Positions 1-6,717 of a stretch of DNA of 8,224 nucleotides are shown here, in pieces (within the stretch, counting starts at the first letter, position 1; each line of letters starts with the position of its first letter). This DNA is from Pseudomonadota bacterium (GTDB lineage: Bacteria > Pseudomonadota > Alphaproteobacteria > Acetobacterales > Acetobacteraceae), in assembly GCA_021780935.1 (NCBI GenBank), contig JAJXXT010000025.1, positions 1 to 8,224 on the forward strand, in the 5' to 3' direction. The translations under genes and the position numbers were made by a program. The notes under the pieces were generated by a model, which saw only the letters and a program-made list of their open reading frames with translations, did no database searches and was not told the origin of the DNA.

Positions 1-178
1 CGCGCGGGGGCAACTCTTCGAACAGACGCTGTGTCAAGCGCCGCTTGCGCCGCGGCAGCGCGGCTTCCTTCCCCAGGAACGGCTCCAGAACCGCGACGTA
101 CTTACCAACGTTCGGTGCTGGCTGTATGCCGTCGCACGCGACACAGACAGCGTCCGCACAACCTCCCTGATCGGTCAT
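1..178 (-). CDS. Partial small ORF, possible IS21-type transposase N-terminal fragment
   Basis: An open frame starts at ATG 178 and runs leftwards off the window edge, giving 59 visible codons. An in-frame TGA three codons upstream makes this ATG the earliest possible one. No good ribosome binding site precedes it. The readable part has a Cys-rich start, then a short NVGKYV segment and, from about residue 30, EPFLGKEAALPRRKRRLTQR followed by LFEELPPR. From memory, a basic PRRKRR stretch followed by a helix ending in LFEEL resembles the region after the helix-turn-helix of IS21-family IstA transposases, and NVGKY resembles their TVRKY motif. The usual N-terminal HTH sequence is not recognisable, so this would be a degraded or frameshifted copy. 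It could equally be an unrelated hypothetical protein. The family call is inference from a short stretch. Confidence 0.33.
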   Translation of the reverse strand, partial: MTDQGGCADAVCVACDGIQPAPNVGKYVAVLEPFLGKEAALPRRKRRLTQRLFEELPPR

Positions 179-237
179 GGCTGCTCAAAAGGGCGCTCGA
201 CGTTGCCGATCGGGGCTACATCGATCATGCCTCCGCA

Positions 238-270
238 CCCTTCCTGGCCAGCAAGGGCCAACTGGAAGGG
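238..270 (-). terminator. Hairpin downstream of ppsA, probable transcript end
   Basis: CCCTTCC (238-244) pairs with GGAAGGG (264-270), and TGGCC (245-249) pairs with GGCCA (256-260). This gives a 12-bp stem with a 6-nt loop and a 3-nt bulge (261-263). It begins 12 nt after the ppsA stop codon on the minus strand, the right place for a terminator or a 3'-end stabilising structure. No T-run follows on either strand, so classical intrinsic termination is uncertain. Confidence 0.42.
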
Positions 271-282
271 ACAGGGGCCTCC

Positions 283-2694
283 TCATGGTGCTGCCTTGCG
301 GTCCTCCGCCTGCCGCACGATCTCGATAGTACGCAGCAAGCTGCCGGGGTTGACGCTGATGGAGTCGATGCCCAGCCCGGTCAGGAATGCGGCGATCTCG
401 GGATAGTTGGCCGGCGCCTCGCCGCAGATGCCGATTTTTCGGTGGTTGCGGTGCGCTCCAGCCACCGCGAGCCGTAGCATTTCGAGCATGCCCGGATCAC
501 GCTCGTCGAAATCGAACGCGACGATGTCGGAATCGCGATCGACACCGAGCGTCAGTTGCGTGAGGTCGTTCGATCCGATCGAGAAGCCGTCGAACACGGC
601 CGCGAATGCATCGGCCTGAATGACGTTGTTGGGGATCTCGGACATGACATAGATTTCCAGCCCGTTTTCGCCGCGTCGCAGCCCGTGCCGGGCCATCTCC
701 GCGAGGACGGTCTCGGCCTCCGCCACCCGGCGGCAGAACGGCACCATCACGACCAGGTTCGTGAGGCCCATGTCCTCGCGCACCCGGCGCAGGGCAGCGC
801 ATTCGAGCGCGAACCCCTCCGCGTACGCGGGGTGAGCGTAGCGCGCGGCGCCGCGGAAGCCGAGCATCGGGTTGGCCTCGCGCGGCTCGAATGCGGCGCC
901 GCCGAGCAGCGCCGCGTATTCGTTGGTCTTGAAATCGGATAGCCGCACGATGACCGGGCGCGGGTAGAAGGCGGCCGCGATGGTGCCGACGCCTTCGGCG
1001 AGGGTGCGCACGAAAAACTCAACCGGGGATACATCAGCCCTGGCGCGCGTGGCGATGGCGGCACGGTCCTCGGCAGTGATCCGTTCGGGATGAATCAGCG
1101 CCATCGGGTGGATGCCGATGTGTTCGTTGATGATGAACTCCATCCGCGCCAGCCCCACGCCCGCGTTCGGCATCATCGCGCTGCGGAAAGCGAGATCGGG
1201 GTTGCCGAGATTGACCATGATCTCGGTCTTCGGCATCGCGAGCGCGGCGGCATCGATCCGTGCGATGTCGAACGCCAGGATGCCGGGATAGACCACGCCC
1301 GACTCGCCGCCGGCGCAGGACACGGTGACCGCGGCCCCGGTCGCGAGCGCGGTCGTTGCGTTCCCCGCGCCCACCACTGCCGGCACGCCGAGTTCGCGCG
1401 CCACGATGGCGGCATGGCAGGTGCGCCCGCCATGGTCGGTGACGATGGCGGCGGCGGTCTTCATCACCGGCTCCCAGTCTGGGCTGGTGGCGGCTGCGAC
1501 CAGCACCTCCCCAGGACGGAAGGCGCCGAGATCGGCGATGCCGCCGATCACCCGCACCGTGCCGGTGGCGATCTTCTCGCCGACCGCGCGGCCTGTTACC
1601 AGCGGTTTGGCTTCGGCGCGCAGGCTGTAGGTCTCGAGCTCCCCCGGGCGACGGCGGGATGCGACCGTTTCGGGCCGCGCCTGCACGATGTAGAGCTTTC
1701 CGTCCACGGCATCCTTCGCCCATTCGATGTCCATTGGCTCGGAATGGCCGACGGCGGCGGAATAATGGTCCTCGATGCGGATCGCGGCATCGGCGAGGGT
1801 CATCACTTCCGCGGCGGTCAGGCAGTAGCGCGCTTGCATCTCCGGTGGCGTCGGGATGTCCCGCGTCGTCGCACCGGTGGCACCGCTGGCGAGCACCATC
1901 GTGAGCTGCTTGCGGCCCAGTTCGCGCCGCAGCACGGCGCGGTGGCCGGCCCGGAAGGTGGGCTTGTGCACATGGAACTCGTCGGGATCGACCTTGCCCT
2001 GCACCACGTTCTCGCCAAGCCCGTAGGAGCCGGTGATGAACACCACGTCGGGGAAGCCGGATTCGGTATCGAGCGTGAAGATCACCCCGCTCGACGCCGC
2101 ATCGGAGCGCACCATCTTCATGACGCCGACCGACAGCGCGACTTTGAAATGATCGAAGCCGTTGTTGGCGCGATAGACGATGCCGCGGTCGGTGAACAGC
2201 GACGCGAAGCAGCGCCGGCAGGCCTCGAACAGATTTTCCGCGCCGGCGATGTTCAGGTAGCTCTCATGCTGGCCAGCGAAGCTCGCCGTCGGCAGATCCT
2301 CGGCGGTGGCAGAGCTGCGCGCCGCGACGGCGACCCCGGGCCCATATTCGCTTTCGAGCGCCGCGTAGGCCTCGGAGATCGCGGCGCGGAGCGTCGCAGT
2401 GCCGGTAGCACTATAGACGATGGCGCGCGCCGCGGCTGCGGCCTCCGCCAGTGCGGCAACGTCGGTAAAGTCCAACGGATCGAGCAGAGCATGCAGCCGG
2501 GGCCAGGCGCCAGCGTCGGTTAAGGCCTGACGATAGGCCGCGGCGGTGAGCGCAAAACCGTTCGGCACAAGCACCCCCGCCGCGCCCAGATGGCTGTACA
2601 TCTCGCCCAGCGAAGCGTTCTTGCCCCCCACCTCGGCGACATCAGAGAGTCCGAGTGTCGCGAACCAACGGACGAGCGGGGACTTCGCGGACAT
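283..2694 (-). CDS. ppsA: Phosphoenolpyruvate synthase
   Basis: This is a cytosolic enzyme (EC 2.7.9.2) that converts pyruvate and ATP to phosphoenolpyruvate, AMP and phosphate, feeding gluconeogenesis from C3 compounds. At 803 residues it is close to the 792 of the E. coli enzyme. The N-terminal ATP-grasp/PPDK_N domain covers about residues 15-345, with GGKNASLGEM (23-32), RSSATAEDLPTASFAGQHES (126-145) and GSYGLGENVVQGKVDPDEF (222-240). The swivelling phosphohistidine domain has GGRTCHAAIVARELGVPAV, with His427 as the phosphorylated residue. The C-terminal PEP/pyruvate barrel includes GFRGAARY (612-619), IGSNDLTQLTLGVDRDS (706-722) and GICGEAPAN, with Cys757 as the likely active-site acid. 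All key residues are present, so it should be active. The start is supported by AGGGAG (2703-2708), 8 nt before ATG. It is monocistronic, with its own promoter region carrying an FNR/FixK-like box. Confidence 0.96.
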   Translation of the reverse strand: MSAKSPLVRWFATLGLSDVAEVGGKNASLGEMYSHLGAAGVLVPNGFALTAAAYRQALTDAGAWPRLHALLDPLDFTDVAALAEAAAAARAIVYSATGTATLRAAISEAYAALESEYGPGVAVAARSSATAEDLPTASFAGQHESYLNIAGAENLFEACRRCFASLFTDRGIVYRANNGFDHFKVALSVGVMKMVRSDAASSGVIFTLDTESGFPDVVFITGSYGLGENVVQGKVDPDEFHVHKPTFRAGHRAVLRRELGRKQLTMVLASGATGATTRDIPTPPEMQARYCLTAAEVMTLADAAIRIEDHYSAAVGHSEPMDIEWAKDAVDGKLYIVQARPETVASRRRPGELETYSLRAEAKPLVTGRAVGEKIATGTVRVIGGIADLGAFRPGEVLVAAATSPDWEPVMKTAAAIVTDHGGRTCHAAIVARELGVPAVVGAGNATTALATGAAVTVSCAGGESGVVYPGILAFDIARIDAAALAMPKTEIMVNLGNPDLAFRSAMMPNAGVGLARMEFIINEHIGIHPMALIHPERITAEDRAAIATRARADVSPVEFFVRTLAEGVGTIAAAFYPRPVIVRLSDFKTNEYAALLGGAAFEPREANPMLGFRGAARYAHPAYAEGFALECAALRRVREDMGLTNLVVMVPFCRRVAEAETVLAEMARHGLRRGENGLEIYVMSEIPNNVIQADAFAAVFDGFSIGSNDLTQLTLGVDRDSDIVAFDFDERDPGMLEMLRLAVAGAHRNHRKIGICGEAPANYPEIAAFLTGLGIDSISVNPGSLLRTIEIVRQAEDRKAAP

Positions 2695-2702
2695 TGTTTG
2701 CT

Positions 2703-2727
2703 CTCCCTTCGTCAGGCGGCGAGGCTA
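2703..2727 (-). promoter_or_regulatory. ppsA core promoter and ribosome binding site (predicted)
   Basis: On the minus strand a -10-like TAGCCT lies at 2727-2722 and keeps the three most conserved TATAAT positions (T, A and final T). It sits exactly where a -10 is expected if the Fnr-like box at 2750-2763 is centred at -41.5, which places the transcription start near 2715 and gives a leader of about 21 nt. The Shine-Dalgarno AGGGAG (2708-2703) is 8 nt from the ATG. The ribosome site is convincing; the -10 is inferred from spacing. Confidence 0.45.
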
Positions 2728-2749
2728 TGCGCCGAACGCCTCGGCGGCC

Positions 2750-2763
2750 TTGATCTGCGTCAA
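2750..2763 (-). promoter_or_regulatory. Crp/Fnr-family (FNR/FixK/Anr-like) binding box upstream of ppsA
   Basis: The plus-strand sequence is TTGATCTGCGTCAA (minus strand TTGACGCAGATCAA), a TTGAY-N4-RTCAA dyad matching the known half-sites of FNR, FixK, FnrL and Anr regulators. It lies 56 bp upstream of the ppsA ATG. Centred at -41.5, it would place a -10 hexamer at 2722-2727, where TAGCCT is found. This implies class II activation at low oxygen. The dyad match is seen directly; the regulator's identity and the oxygen response are inference. Confidence 0.6.
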
Positions 2764-3002
2764 CCGGCAGAACGGTGGTCGCCGCCCTGGCCTCGCCTCG
2801 GCGCTCAGCGCGCGGCTACCCGCGGATGTCCGGCCCGCTCGCCGGAGCGACCCTGGTCAGCGAACAGCCCCAGCGCGCCAGGGAGGCCGCGAAGGAGCCA
2901 GTCACGGCGGGCCACGAAGTTTGCCAAGACCAGGCCCGCGCCCGACGGGACGGTCCGCAAGCGTCATTCCGGCGCCCTAGGGCTACCTCATATCCGCTCG
3001 GC
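2764..3002. other. Intergenic stretch with no supported gene
   Basis: This is the middle of the 384-bp gap between ppsA and emrB. All six frames were considered. The open frames here are short, lack ribosome binding sites and show no recognisable motif. The longest minus-strand candidate is a TTG-initiated 51-codon frame (2960 to 2805) with mildly protein-like composition but no start signal. The stretch may hold upstream promoter DNA of ppsA or a decayed gene; nothing specific can be named. Confidence 0.5.
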
Positions 3003-3047
3003 CGGACCGTGCTTCAGAGTCATATCGTTGCAAAGCACGACCGTCCG
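3003..3047. repeat. Intergenic inverted repeat (outer hairpin)
   Basis: CGGAC-CGTGCTT (3003-3014) pairs with AAGCACG (3033-3039) and, after a 3-nt bulge, GTCCG (3043-3047). This is a 12-bp imperfect stem with an 18-nt loop. The right arm GTCCG is shared with the adjacent hairpin at 3043-3072, so the two folds exclude each other. The left part CGGACCGTGCT also recurs as an imperfect direct copy, CGGACCATGCT, at 3068-3078. The unit resembles the small palindromic repeats often dispersed between alphaproteobacterial genes, but copy number cannot be seen here. Confidence 0.5.
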
Positions 3048-3072
3048 ACCTGATCGATCCATCAGGGCGGAC
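3043..3072 (-). terminator. Hairpin after emrB, probable operon terminator
   Basis: GTCCG (3043-3047) pairs with CGGAC (3068-3072), and CCTGAT (3049-3054) pairs with ATCAGG (3061-3066). There is a single A/G mismatch and a 6-nt loop (3055-3060). It starts 6 nt beyond the emrB stop codon on the minus strand and is the obvious candidate for ending the marR-emrA-emrB transcript. No clear U-tract follows, so it may act with Rho or stabilise the 3' end. Confidence 0.48.
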
Positions 3073-3078
3073 CATGCT

Positions 3079-4620
3079 CTAGTCGAGCACGGCGGCGTGG
3101 GCCTCCGCCGTCACCGTCCGTGGCCGCCGCATCAGGAACACCAGCGGGAATGAAAGCAGGGTGGTGATCATCATGTACTGAAAATCATCGACATAAGCGA
3201 TGATCGATGATTGGTAATTGACAGCGACGTTGAGCAGGGTGGCGCCGTGCGCCGTCATTGGGTCGAGAAAGTGCATCGCTACAGGATTCGACGTCAGCGC
3301 GCGATTGAATGGCGTCACCGCGCGCGCGATCTCGGCATGGTTGACCTGCTGCATCTCGGTCAGCAATGTCGAGGTCACGGAAATGCCGATCGCGCTGCCG
3401 ACATTGCGCAACAGGCTGTAGATCGCGGTGCCGTCATTGCGCCGGGTCGCAGGCAGGGTGGCGAAGGACACCACCTGCACCGGTACGAACACGAACCCCA
3501 GCCCGATCCCCATGATCACCGTGACGACGATGATTTCGGTCTGCGACACGGCCGGTGTCCACTGCGTCATCCACCACAAGGTTGCCGAGATGAGGAGCAC
3601 ACCGCCGCCAATCAGCGGGCGCGGGTCCATGCGCGCCGTCAGCCGTCCGGCGGCCATCATTGCGAAGAGGGTGCCGATGCCACGCGGGGCCATCATCAGC
3701 CCTGCCGTATCCACGGGAAAATCGGCGAGATTCTGCAGATAGGGCGCCAGCAGAGCGGCGGAGGAGAGCAGAACCATGCCAATCGCGAACATCATGATGA
3801 TGCCGGCGACGAAGTTGCGGTCCCGGAAGAGCACCGGTGGGATGAATGGATTGTCCGCCGTCGCCATGTGGACGAGAAACAGATAGGCACCAAGCCCGGC
3901 CAGTATCGCCTCGGTGATGATCTCGTACGAGCCAAACCAATCGAGCAGCTCGCCCCGGTCGAGCATCATCTGGAACGCGCCCAGCGCCAGCGCCAGGGCG
4001 AGGAAGCCGGTCCAGTCGAAGCGCAACGGCTGGCGTGGGCTGCGGGGCATGAACAGCGCCAGGCCAACCAGCGTCAGCGCGCCGAACGGCAGGTTGATGA
4101 AGAATACGTAGCGCCAGTCATAGGCCTGCGTCAGATAGCCACCCAGCGTCGGGCCGACGATGGGGCCGATCATCACGCCCATGCCCCACAACGCCATCGC
4201 CGCGCCGCGCCGCTCGGGCGGATAGATGTCCAGCATCGTCGCCTGCGACAGCGGCACCAAGGCGGCGCCGAAGAAGCCCTGCAACAGGCGGAAGGCGACC
4301 ATCTGCTCGATCGACGCGGCGATACCACACAGCATCGAGGCAAAGGTGAAGCCGGCGACCGAGACGAGAAACACGTTCTTGCGCCCGAAGCGGTTGGCCA
4401 GCCAGCCGGAGGGCGCGGTCATGATCGCCGCGGCGATGACGTAGGAGGTCAGCACCCAGGTGATCTGATCGTATGTGGTCGAGAGGCTGCCCTGCATGTA
4501 GGGCAGCGCGACATTGGCGATGGTCGAATCGAGCGCCTGCATCAAGGTGCCGACCATCGCGCAGAGCGTGATGATGCCACGATGGCCCACAGTCGCAGGA
4601 GACCCGGAGGCGCTCGTCAT
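3079..4620 (-). CDS. emrB: DHA2-family MFS multidrug efflux transporter (EmrB type)
   Basis: This is an inner-membrane proton-driven drug exporter with 14 predicted helices, acting with the EmrA-type adaptor encoded just upstream. The 513-residue length is typical of the DHA2 family. Visible MFS signatures are the helix 1 motif LDSTIANVALP (30-40), motif A GWLANRFGRK (72-81), RLLQGFFGA (111-119) and antiporter motif C IGPIVGPTLGG (151-161), followed by DWRYVFFINLP (168-178). The C-terminal half keeps the DHA2 NDGTAIYSLLRNVGSAIGIS segment (395-414). The ATG lies 10 nt after the emrA stop. A GGTGAG ribosome site (4635-4630) overlaps that stop codon, so the two genes are translated together. Substrates are probably hydrophobic or amphipathic toxicants, as in E. 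coli EmrB, but cannot be read from sequence. A hairpin follows the stop. Confidence 0.93.
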   Translation of the reverse strand: MTSASGSPATVGHRGIITLCAMVGTLMQALDSTIANVALPYMQGSLSTTYDQITWVLTSYVIAAAIMTAPSGWLANRFGRKNVFLVSVAGFTFASMLCGIAASIEQMVAFRLLQGFFGAALVPLSQATMLDIYPPERRGAAMALWGMGVMIGPIVGPTLGGYLTQAYDWRYVFFINLPFGALTLVGLALFMPRSPRQPLRFDWTGFLALALALGAFQMMLDRGELLDWFGSYEIITEAILAGLGAYLFLVHMATADNPFIPPVLFRDRNFVAGIIMMFAIGMVLLSSAALLAPYLQNLADFPVDTAGLMMAPRGIGTLFAMMAAGRLTARMDPRPLIGGGVLLISATLWWMTQWTPAVSQTEIIVVTVIMGIGLGFVFVPVQVVSFATLPATRRNDGTAIYSLLRNVGSAIGISVTSTLLTEMQQVNHAEIARAVTPFNRALTSNPVAMHFLDPMTAHGATLLNVAVNYQSSIIAYVDDFQYMMITTLLSFPLVFLMRRPRTVTAEAHAAVLD

Positions 4621-4630
4621 GGCGCCGCGC

Positions 4631-5740
4631 TCACCAGCCGAGGAGTTCGCTGCGGAGGCTCGCCAAGGTTCGCCGGTGCCCGGTATCGATCGATACCTCG
4701 ACGCTCATGCCCGCGGCCAGCGCGGGATCGCCCTCGTGGCGAACGATCTCGATGCGGACCGGAATGCGCTGTACCACCTTCACCCAGTTGCCGGAGGAAT
4801 TCTCCGCCGGCAGCATTGAAAATTGCGATCCGGAAGCCGGGCTGAGGCTCGCGACCCGTCCGTCCCAGGTGCGTCCCGGATAGGTGTCGATCCACACCGT
4901 CACCGGGTCACCAGGCTTCACCCAGGTGAGGTCGGTCTCCTTGGCGAACGCGGTGACCCAGATATGGTCGGTGGCGACGAAGCCGAACGCCCCGGTGCCG
5001 GCGGCCAGGAACTGGCCGGGCTGCAATTTGGCGACATCGGTGACGATGCCGTCATAGGGGGCGCGGACCTCGGTGTGGCGCAACTGCCGCTCGGCTTCAC
5101 GCAACTGCGCGAGAATCTGGCGGTAGTCGAAGGCGTCCTCGGGTGCGATGTCGGCGCTGCCGAGCTTGGCGAGCTGGACCTGTGCCTGCAGCTTCAGGCT
5201 GGCCAGCGTCTGCTGCGCAGCGGCTTCCTTGAAACGGGCATTGTCGTAGTCGAGCCGGGTAACACCGCCGCGGCTGACGAGCGCCGCATACCGCTCCAGA
5301 TTGGCCTGGTCCAGGCGTAGCTGCTGCTCCTCAGCGGCGATGTCGCGCAGCATGCGCTGGTAGTCGGCCTTCATCGCGTTGATGGTCAGCACAATATCGC
5401 CGAGCCGGGCGCGGGCATTGTCGACCGCATACTGGAACGGTTCAGGATCGAGGCGGAACAGCACCTGGCCTTTGCGGACCCGCTGGTTCTCGATGACCTC
5501 GACTGACTGCACCACGCCGGAAACGTCGGTCGAGACGGGCAATTTATCGGCATCGGTGTAAGCGTCATTGGTGGTCGAGTAGCGCCCGCCATGAAGCCAG
5601 GCGCCAAGCGCGAGCGCCGCCACCACGACAATACCGCCGACCATCAGGACGGCGCGCAATACGCGGCGCGACAGGCGGCTCGCCGATCGGATATCGTTGC
5701 TGACGCGGGGTGCGGTGATCGCCGGGCTGAGTTGCGACAT
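4631..5740 (-). CDS. emrA: HlyD-family efflux periplasmic adaptor (EmrA type)
   Basis: This is a membrane fusion protein that links the inner-membrane EmrB transporter to an outer-membrane channel. In its 369 residues there is a basic cytoplasmic N-terminus and one signal-anchor helix at about 28-49. The EmrA/HlyD entry motif STTNDAYTDADKLPVSTDVS follows (55-74), then a first lipoyl half ending in GQVLFRLDPEPF (91-102). An alpha-helical hairpin rich in Gln, Leu and Ala spans about 105-222, and the second lipoyl half contains VRAPYDGIVTDV (225-236). A beta-barrel part carries the EmrA-typical FSMLPAENSSGNWVKVVQR (307-325). The ATG shares one base with the regulator's stop codon (TGATG), and GGAGG lies 10 nt upstream (5755-5751), indicating translational coupling. 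No TolC-like partner is encoded in the window, so the channel must come from elsewhere. Confidence 0.93.
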   Translation of the reverse strand: MSQLSPAITAPRVSNDIRSASRLSRRVLRAVLMVGGIVVVAALALGAWLHGGRYSTTNDAYTDADKLPVSTDVSGVVQSVEVIENQRVRKGQVLFRLDPEPFQYAVDNARARLGDIVLTINAMKADYQRMLRDIAAEEQQLRLDQANLERYAALVSRGGVTRLDYDNARFKEAAAQQTLASLKLQAQVQLAKLGSADIAPEDAFDYRQILAQLREAERQLRHTEVRAPYDGIVTDVAKLQPGQFLAAGTGAFGFVATDHIWVTAFAKETDLTWVKPGDPVTVWIDTYPGRTWDGRVASLSPASGSQFSMLPAENSSGNWVKVVQRIPVRIEIVRHEGDPALAAGMSVEVSIDTGHRRTLASLRSELLGW

Positions 5741-6234
5741 CAGGCGGCTTCCTCCGCAGCTCCCTCCGCGCTCTCGCAGGCCGCATCATCCCGACGGTTG
5801 CAGCGCAGGGCGCCGCATAGTGTCGCCTTCATGCGGGCCAGCCCTTCGGTGATCACGGAAAGGGTCTCGGCATCGAAGCCGGTCGTCAGCAGCGTGATGA
5901 GCTCCGCCCGTTCGGCCTTGATCTTCTCGAGCAGCGGGGCGGCGCTCGGCAGCAGATGCAGCCGCCACACCCGGCGATCCTTCGGATCCGGCCGGCGTTC
6001 GACCAATCCTCGCTGCTCCAGCCGATCCACGAGGCGTGCCACGGTGATCGGTTCGACCTCGAGCAGCTCGGAGAGCTCCTTCTGCGACAGGCCGGGCTGA
6101 CGCTCCAGGCGCAGCATGATGAACCACTGAGCCCGGGTCATGCCGAATTGACGCGCCCGCTTGTCCGCGGCAATGCGCAACAGGTGCGCCACGTCATGGA
6201 GATAGAGCATCACATCGTGGGTGAATTCGGGCAT
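5740..6234 (-). CDS. MarR-family transcriptional regulator of the efflux operon
   Basis: A 164-residue winged helix-turn-helix repressor, first gene of the efflux operon. An N-terminal helical dimerisation region (about 1-45) is followed by SQKELSELLEVEPITVARLV (50-69), the HTH with its recognition helix, then LEQRGLVERRPDPKDRRVWR (72-91), the wing with the classic DPKDRR turn. C-terminal helices (about 97-145) complete the dimer interface, and a Glu/Ala-rich tail ends the protein. By analogy with EmrR/MprA and other MarR proteins it probably represses its own operon and lets go when a phenolic or other drug-like ligand binds. The start is supported by GGAGG (6245-6241), 6 nt before ATG. A dyad in the upstream promoter is its likely operator. 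The tail contains two Cys residues (144 and 153), but no known redox-MarR motif is recognisable. Confidence 0.92.
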   Translation of the reverse strand: MPEFTHDVMLYLHDVAHLLRIAADKRARQFGMTRAQWFIMLRLERQPGLSQKELSELLEVEPITVARLVDRLEQRGLVERRPDPKDRRVWRLHLLPSAAPLLEKIKAERAELITLLTTGFDAETLSVITEGLARMKATLCGALRCNRRDDAACESAEGAAEEAA

Positions 6235-6250
6235 ATTCGGCCTCCGTGTA

Positions 6251-6269
6251 GATAATAAGGAGCGTTATC
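6251..6269. promoter_or_regulatory. Predicted MarR operator dyad in the divergent promoter
   Basis: GATAA (6251-6255) and TTATC (6265-6269) form a perfect inverted repeat with a 9-bp spacer, 19 bp overall, a normal size for a MarR dimer site. It covers the likely -10 of the regulator operon. On the plus strand it also contains GATAAT (6251-6256), a possible -10 for crcB. The dyad is seen directly; binding by the adjacent MarR protein is inferred from position. Confidence 0.55.
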
Positions 6270-6281
6270 GTCACGAGTCCA
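6252..6281 (-). promoter_or_regulatory. Predicted promoter of the marR-emrA-emrB operon
   Basis: On the minus strand, TGGACT (6281-6276) and TATTAT (6257-6252) are separated by 18 bp and match four and five of the six bases of the -35 and -10 consensus. Transcription would start near 6245, giving a very short leader that begins about at the GGAGG ribosome site. The operator dyad occupies the spacer and -10, an arrangement expected for repression. Confidence 0.45.
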
Positions 6282-6339
6282 TGGCATCTGCATGACAGTG
6301 GCGCATGGCTGAGGTGCTAACCGGGAACGAGGAGGAGTG

Positions 6340-6717
6340 ATGCTCGCCTATGCCTATGTGATGATCGGTGGCGCCCTCGGCAGCGCCGCGCGCTACTGGC
6401 TGGCCAGCGTGGTCGCGGACTGGACGGGGCCGCGCTTTCCCTGGGGAACGCTGCTGATCAATGTGCTCGGCTCCTTCGTCATCGGCTGGTTCGGCGCGCT
6501 CAGCGCCGAGGGTGGGCGCATCATTGGCTCGCACGAGGCGCGCGCGCTGGTGATGGTCGGCATCTGCGGCGGTTTCACGACCTTCTCCTCCTTCAGCCTG
6601 CAGACGCTGGCCCTGATCGAAGAAGGCCAGCTCGGCTGGGCCGGCTTCTACGTTGCGGGTTCCGTCATGCTCTGTCTGCTCGGCGTTTGGGCCGGCACGG
6701 AGTTGGTGCGGGGATGA
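6340..6717 (+). CDS. crcB: Fluoride channel/exporter CrcB (Fluc)
   Basis: A small four-helix membrane protein that lets fluoride leave the cytoplasm, working as an antiparallel dual-topology dimer. The 125 residues carry the family signatures GGALGSAARYW (near residue 10), FPWGTLLINVLGSFVIG (about 32-48) and GICGGFTTFSSFSLQ (about 72-86), which supplies the Phe-box and central sodium-site region. The ATG at 6340 is preferred over the GTG at 6337. It follows AGGAGG (6330-6335) by 4 nt, whereas the GTG would leave almost no spacing, and it gives the usual MLAY-type start. Its last 4 bases overlap the next gene. It is transcribed away from the efflux operon. No clear fluoride riboswitch is seen in the 100-bp leader region. 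Confidence 0.94.
   Translation: MLAYAYVMIGGALGSAARYWLASVVADWTGPRFPWGTLLINVLGSFVIGWFGALSAEGGRIIGSHEARALVMVGICGGFTTFSSFSLQTLALIEEGQLGWAGFYVAGSVMLCLLGVWAGTELVRG

Noticed and set aside
175..228. 17-codon minus-strand ORF after GGAGG, ending in ATGA overlap with the next frame
   Set aside because: GGAGG is only 1 nt from the ATG, too close for initiation, and the peptide matches nothing recognisable.
1090..2523. 477-codon open frame on the plus strand opposite ppsA
   Set aside because: Its translation is Arg/His/Gly-rich with no domain, as expected for the antisense of a GC-rich gene; ppsA on the other strand has all its catalytic motifs.
2721..2744. CGAGGC/GCCTCG inverted repeat in the ppsA upstream region
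   Set aside because: A 6-bp GC stem with a 12-nt loop is expected by chance in DNA this GC-rich, and it straddles the predicted -10.
2805..2960. TTG-initiated 51-codon minus-strand frame between ppsA and emrB
   Set aside because: Composition is mildly protein-like (an ANFVARRDWLLRG stretch), but there is no ribosome site, a rare start codon and no recognisable family.
3211..4845. 544-codon open frame on the plus strand opposite emrB and the end of emrA
   Set aside because: Composition is dominated by His, Arg, Gln and Gly, no motif is present, and it crosses two well-supported genes on the other strand.
6270..6336. Fluoride riboswitch in the crcB leader
   Set aside because: GGCGCATGG and GGCTGA (6301-6320 region) loosely recall parts of the crcB RNA motif, but the GATGG core and the pseudoknot pairings are missing. 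A covariance search with Rfam RF01734 would decide; a significant hit would overturn this.
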